This document shows, one piece after another, positions 6,256 through 8,799 of a DNA stretch of 8,799 nt. The notes under the pieces are model-generated. The model saw only the letters and a program-made list of their open reading frames with translations. It searched no databases and was not told where the DNA came from. This stretch comes from Helicobacteraceae bacterium (GTDB taxonomy: Bacteria; Campylobacterota; Campylobacteria; Campylobacterales; Sulfurimonadaceae). The first letter of the stretch is position 1. Each line of letters starts with the position of its first letter. The translations under genes and the position numbers were made by a program. The DNA lies in the NCBI GenBank assembly GCA_027056525.1, contig JALUKO010000230.1:1-8799 (forward strand). The letters run 5' to 3'.

Positions 6256-6458
6256 CACTCCACCTCAATGATCAAATCGGCGATCTCGATGGTGTCTCCA
6301 GAGTATATTTTGGCACGTTTACGCAACTCTACTTCTGCATTTCTTTTAACATAGCCCTCAGCAACCAACATTTTAGCCTGAGCACCACTGTCCACCAGAT
6401 CCAGCACTTTAAGAAGTTTAAACAACTCTATATATTCATCTTGTAGTTCATATTTCAT
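6255..6458 (-). CDS. YbcJ-type S4-domain RNA-binding protein
   Basis: This 67-residue protein is a lone S4 RNA-binding domain of the YbcJ family. The match covers nearly the whole length: LQDEYIELFKLLKVLDLVDSG, then GAQAKMLVAEGYVKRN (with the family pattern SGAQAK..IAEG.VKVN), then VELRKRAKIYSGDTIEI. Such proteins are thought to bind structured RNA, possibly rRNA; the exact role is unsettled. The frame is open upstream to an ATG at 6509, but the ATG at 6458 is chosen because AAAGG (6466-6470) lies 7 bases before it and the homologous region starts there; the extra 17 residues do not fit the family. Its stop overlaps the next gene (TGATG), making it the first gene of an operon. Confidence 0.9.
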   Translation of the reverse strand: MKYELQDEYIELFKLLKVLDLVDSGAQAKMLVAEGYVKRNAEVELRKRAKIYSGDTIEIADLIIEVE

Positions 6459-6486
6459 CTGCCAACCTTTCTCAATTATAAGTCTA

Positions 6487-6492
6487 ATCATA
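6487..6492 (-). promoter_or_regulatory. Likely -10 box for the S4 gene operon
   Basis: The minus strand reads TTGATATGAT, with the TATGAT hexamer at 6487-6492, 28 bases before the ATG at 6458. A second hexamer, TATAAT (minus, 6475-6480), is a better match, but its start site would fall on the ribosome site (6466-6470), so it is less likely. Confidence 0.4.
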
Positions 6493-6581
6493 TCAAAAAA
6501 TAAACACACAACTCCTAACTAACTCCAAAGCCTAAGCATATTTTGATAAAATTAGATTTACAATTTAGTGTATTGTCGTAC

Positions 6582-6587
6582 TATACA
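6582..6587 (+). promoter_or_regulatory. Possible -10 box for the diguanylate cyclase gene
   Basis: TATACA (in ACTATACAAT) would place transcription start near 6594, which suits translation from the ATG at 6611 rather than 6599. A further -10-like TAAAAT lies at 6547-6552. The gap 6459-6610 otherwise shows only AT-rich sequence. Confidence 0.35.
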
Positions 6588-6610
6588 ATTAAAATAAAAT
6601 GGAAATCATA

Positions 6611-7672
6611 ATGCCAGATAATAATATACACTTTAAAGAAATTTTATATGAAGCACTTTTATACAGTTTTGGTAAAACACTTGCCAAATATGATGTATTT
6701 TCTCAAAATAAAATCATAGAAGATGTCGGTCGTGAGATCATACTCTACCTAAAAGAGTTTGGCTTTGATTTCAATATACAAAATAATGAGTCCGATATTA
6801 TGGCCATCTATGAGATGTTCATAAAAAACGGTTTTGCCAAAAATGCAGAAGTTGTCTCAACACCAAAAGGTGACAAAGTGATCTGGAAGGGTCTCTATGG
6901 CGCCAGAGCATACGAGCGACTTGCAAATGTCACAGAAAACCCCTTTATTTCATGTCCTCTCAATGCCTGTTTACTTTATGAAGCAAGAAAATATAACAAG
7001 TACTTAAAGCTCATAGAGATGAAATTTGACATAGACAACGATATAGCTGAGACCATCGAGGTTTTAGAGTCAGGTTACCCTCAAGCTTCTGAAGAGTTTT
7101 CTACTCAAACACTTGAAAGTGCACAACTTATAGATATAGCAGATAAAAAAGAACTCGCACTCAAAGAAGCGAACAAAAAGATCTTAAAACTTGCAAATAC
7201 AGACCATTTAACCGGTATCATGAACAGAAGAGCTGTGTTTGAGATCACTCAGCAGTTGTGTCAGGAAAGTACAAACAATGCGATCTTCATGCTTGATATC
7301 GATAACTTTAAATCTATTAACGATACTTACGGTCATAACATAGGTGATGAAGTCATACAGCACATAGTAAAAAAATGTTCTCAAAACTTACGGGAAAAAG
7401 ATATTTTTGCACGACTCGGAGGGGAGGAATTTACTATCGTTTTACGAGATATCACCCTTGAAAAATCTTTGGAAGTTGCCCAAAGAATTATAGACGATAT
7501 TGCAGAAGAACCCATTGGTAAACACCAAATAACCACTACTATGAGTATAGGAATCATCCACAATCATCCTAAAAAATATGATTCTTTCTCTCAAGCACTC
7601 AATGATGCCGACAAAGCGCTCTACAAAGCAAAACACAGCGGAAAAAACCAATACCGACTTTTCGATGAATAG
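6611..7672 (+). CDS. Soluble diguanylate cyclase (GGDEF) with unassigned N-terminal domain
   Basis: This protein is predicted to make c-di-GMP from two GTP. Counting from the ATG at 6611 (353 residues): an N-terminal region (about 1-170) that I cannot assign, including ISCPLNACLLYEARK (113-127) with Cys115 and Cys120; a helical linker (about 175-195, a likely signalling coiled coil); then a complete GGDEF domain (about 196-350). The catalytic domain shows DHLTGIMNRR, MLDIDNFKSINDTYGHNIGD with metal-binding D229, the RLGGEEF active site (GGEEF 270-274) and a canonical inhibitory site RxxD (R261-D264) five residues before it. Product feedback is therefore expected. No membrane segment, so cytoplasmic. 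An in-frame ATG at 6599 exists, but only 6611 has a ribosome-site-like GGA (6601-6603) before it. It is divergent from the operon that contains the phosphodiesterase. Confidence 0.93.
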   Translation: MPDNNIHFKEILYEALLYSFGKTLAKYDVFSQNKIIEDVGREIILYLKEFGFDFNIQNNESDIMAIYEMFIKNGFAKNAEVVSTPKGDKVIWKGLYGARAYERLANVTENPFISCPLNACLLYEARKYNKYLKLIEMKFDIDNDIAETIEVLESGYPQASEEFSTQTLESAQLIDIADKKELALKEANKKILKLANTDHLTGIMNRRAVFEITQQLCQESTNNAIFMLDIDNFKSINDTYGHNIGDEVIQHIVKKCSQNLREKDIFARLGGEEFTIVLRDITLEKSLEVAQRIIDDIAEEPIGKHQITTTMSIGIIHNHPKKYDSFSQALNDADKALYKAKHSGKNQYRLFDE

Positions 7673-7682
7673 ACTCAACAAA

Positions 7683-7700
7683 CACTCAAAGTGATTTTTA
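7683..7700 (+). terminator. Weak hairpin plus T-run after the cyclase gene
   Basis: CACT (7683-7686) and AGTG (7690-7693) can pair around a CAA loop and are followed by ATTTTT. Four base pairs is very short for an intrinsic terminator, so this is only a candidate. Confidence 0.2.
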
Positions 7701-7713
7701 AAAAGAAAATCGT

Positions 7714-7719
7714 TATAAT
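7714..7719 (+). promoter_or_regulatory. -10 box directly before the SprA-related gene
   Basis: A perfect TATAAT ends 8 bases before the ATG at 7728. A typical start site 6-8 bases past the hexamer would fall at about 7726-7728, so the mRNA would have almost no leader. Confidence 0.5.
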
Positions 7720-7727
7720 CTCGCATT

Positions 7728-8258
7728 ATGGAGATAAATGTAAATTCCAATACTCTCGGTTTCAACTCCACACCTGATTCCAAAAAGCCTGTTACTTCCA
7801 GTAAGTTCACTGCAGATGAGCAACGCATGATTCGAGATCTCCAAGCGATAGACACAGAAGTAAGGGCTCATGAGTCTGCTCACAAGGCAGGTGGAGCTTC
7901 CACAGGCGCTGCAACTTTCACCTACCAACAGGGGCCTGATGGCAGAATGTATGCTATTGGAGGTGAGGTCAGTGTCTCTATGAAAGGCGGCTCCACTCCT
8001 GAAGAGACCATTGCAAATGCCCAGGCTGTTATTGCCGCGGCTATGGCACCGGCAAACCCAAGTCCTCAAGACTACTCTGTAGCTTCTAGTGCCAAAATGA
8101 TGGTCTCAAAAGCACAACAACAAAAAGCAAAAGAGCTCCAAGAAGAGCTTCTAGGAAAAGAGACCTACAAAAAAGAATCTGAGAAGGACCCTAACGATAT
8201 CACAAACAAAGAGGATGAGAGCATCAAAGGGACAGGTGGACTTGATATTCCTGCCTAA
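7728..8258 (+). CDS. SprA-related putative metalloprotease (CJM1_0395-like)
   Basis: The protein has 176 residues and no signal peptide. After a Ser/Thr/Asn-rich N-terminus (1-27) it shows the family core: VRAHESAHKAGG (45-56) with a HExxH zinc-protease motif (H48, E49, H52), then YQQGPDGRMYAIGGEVSVSM (66-85) and an Ala-rich helix through APANPSPQDYSVASSAKMMV (107-126). The C-terminal 50 residues are charged and probably a coiled coil followed by a disordered acidic tail. Proteins of this type are annotated as putative metalloproteases from the motif alone; activity and substrate are unproven. No ribosome site precedes the ATG; GGAG (7730-7733) lies inside the coding region and the next out-of-phase ATG (7738) meets a stop at once. 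The stop overlaps the acetate kinase stop by four bases. Confidence 0.88.
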   Translation: MEINVNSNTLGFNSTPDSKKPVTSSKFTADEQRMIRDLQAIDTEVRAHESAHKAGGASTGAATFTYQQGPDGRMYAIGGEVSVSMKGGSTPEETIANAQAVIAAAMAPANPSPQDYSVASSAKMMVSKAQQQKAKELQEELLGKETYKKESEKDPNDITNKEDESIKGTGGLDIPA

Positions 8259-8799
8259 GCAATAATATTTCGAGACTCTCTTGCAATATAAAGTTCTTCA
8301 TCTGTTTGCACGACTAAAAGCTTTACACTGCTCTCTTGTGTCGATATGACAACAGCACTTTTTGCATTGCGCTCTTTGTCCAGCTCTACGCCAAAAGGGA
8401 AATCTTCAAGTATTTTTTGGCGTATATATGCAGAGTTCTCCCCTATCCCGCCGGTAAATACTATGGCATCCACTCTTCCAAGAAGAGCCATATAAGCGCC
8501 TATGTATTTTTTGATACGTCTGCACATTATGTTGATGGCAAGTTTTGCTTTCTCATCATTACGCTCAAGGATGCTGCGAAGATCATTCTCCCCGCATAAA
8601 CCAAAAAGCCCGGAGTTTTTATTGAGTAGTGTATCAACCTCATCAACATCCATATTGAGCTCTCTTTGCAAATACAAAACGATCGCCGGATCGATATCTC
8701 CACATCTGCTTCCCATCACAAGACCTTCTAAAGGGGTAAAACCCATGGAGGTATCTATGCTCACACCATCTTTGACAGCACAGGCACTCGCTCCGTTAC
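8255..8799 (-). CDS. ackA: Acetate kinase, C-terminal part (5' end outside window)
   Basis: Acetate kinase interconverts acetyl phosphate plus ADP with acetate plus ATP in the cytoplasm, usually alongside phosphate acetyltransferase. About 180 residues are visible, a little under half of the roughly 400 usual. The frame runs to the window edge, beginning with NGASACAVKDG, matching the family's GNGAS segment. Then come SIDTSMGFTPLEGLVMGSRC and GDIDPAI, with the active-site Arg of (T/S)RxGDID, VFTGGIGENS, and near the end TDEELYIARE with the conserved Glu. The GTG that could start a frame at 8764 is an internal valine. The family match is unambiguous. It converges on the SprA-related gene, and the two stop codons share CTAA. 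Confidence 0.95.
   Translation of the reverse strand, partial: NGASACAVKDGVSIDTSMGFTPLEGLVMGSRCGDIDPAIVLYLQRELNMDVDEVDTLLNKNSGLFGLCGENDLRSILERNDEKAKLAINIMCRRIKKYIGAYMALLGRVDAIVFTGGIGENSAYIRQKILEDFPFGVELDKERNAKSAVVISTQESSVKLLVVQTDEELYIARESRNIIA

Noticed and set aside
6253..6258. GTG start at 6258 for the exported protein
   Set aside because: The next codon is ATG with better spacing to GAGG and a standard TGATG overlap.
6475..6480. Minus-strand TATAAT as promoter of the S4 gene
   Set aside because: Its start site would fall on the ribosome site; the TATGAT at 6487-6492 fits better.
6459..6509. Upstream ATG that would extend the S4 protein by 17 residues
   Set aside because: The extension does not match the family, has no ribosome site and would overlap the likely promoter; the ATG at 6458 has AAAGG at good spacing.
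7442..8069. Two overlapping minus-strand open frames opposite the cyclase end and the SprA-related gene
   Set aside because: Both oppose genes with strong conserved motifs and would cover their promoter; composition looks like antisense of coding DNA.
8762..8764. GTG as the start of acetate kinase
   Set aside because: The conserved frame continues upstream through NGASACAVKDG to the window edge, so this is an internal valine.
1..8799. Mobile element, CRISPR array, tRNA or toxin-antitoxin pair
   Set aside because: No transposase or integrase motifs, spaced direct repeats, cloverleaf-like segments or recognisable toxin families were seen.

Overview
The window looks like chromosomal DNA of a Campylobacterota (Epsilonproteobacteria) member, most like a Sulfurimonas-type sulfur oxidiser. 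This is inferred from AT-rich, tightly packed coding, promoters that are mostly a bare TATAAT-like -10 box, the divergent CheB/CheR type, and a SprA-related (CJM1_0395-type) protein. No tRNA, rRNA, CRISPR array, insertion sequence or phage gene is visible. No gap between genes exceeds about 150 bases.

Layout: (1) 1-1196, + strand: the 3' part of a cheB methylesterase gene, overlapping cheR by one base; these are the chemoreceptor adaptation enzymes. (2) 1200-1571, - strand: a small basic protein of unknown function. (3) 1633-2141, + strand: an exported single-domain rhodanese (TTG start), coupled to a 38-residue one-helix membrane protein. (4) 2138-2611, - strand: an unknown protein, divergent from a DUF445 membrane protein (2687-3397, +, TTG start). 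(5) 3403-6458, - strand: read in order of transcription, a YbcJ-type S4 RNA-binding protein, an exported protein of unknown function, and a large membrane Cache-GGDEF-EAL protein predicted to be a c-di-GMP phosphodiesterase. (6) 6611-7672, + strand: a soluble diguanylate cyclase with an intact GGEEF site and I-site, divergent from region 5. (7) 7728-8258, + strand: a HExxH SprA-related putative metalloprotease, possibly read from a leaderless mRNA. (8) 8255-8799, - strand: the C-terminal part of acetate kinase, running off the window.

Themes: chemotaxis adaptation (CheB/CheR) and c-di-GMP turnover (one likely phosphodiesterase, one likely cyclase, in divergent units) point to control of motility versus attachment. 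Acetate kinase, the rhodanese and DUF445 are housekeeping or accessory genes. All four convergent gene ends lie within 5 bases of each other or overlap by 4, leaving no room for ordinary terminators between them. Divergent starts use close or overlapping -10 boxes. I see no clear new multi-gene system. The best leads are the 38-residue membrane protein, the palindromic shared promoter at 1597-1606, the possibly leaderless SprA-related gene, and two or three genes with unrecognised domains.
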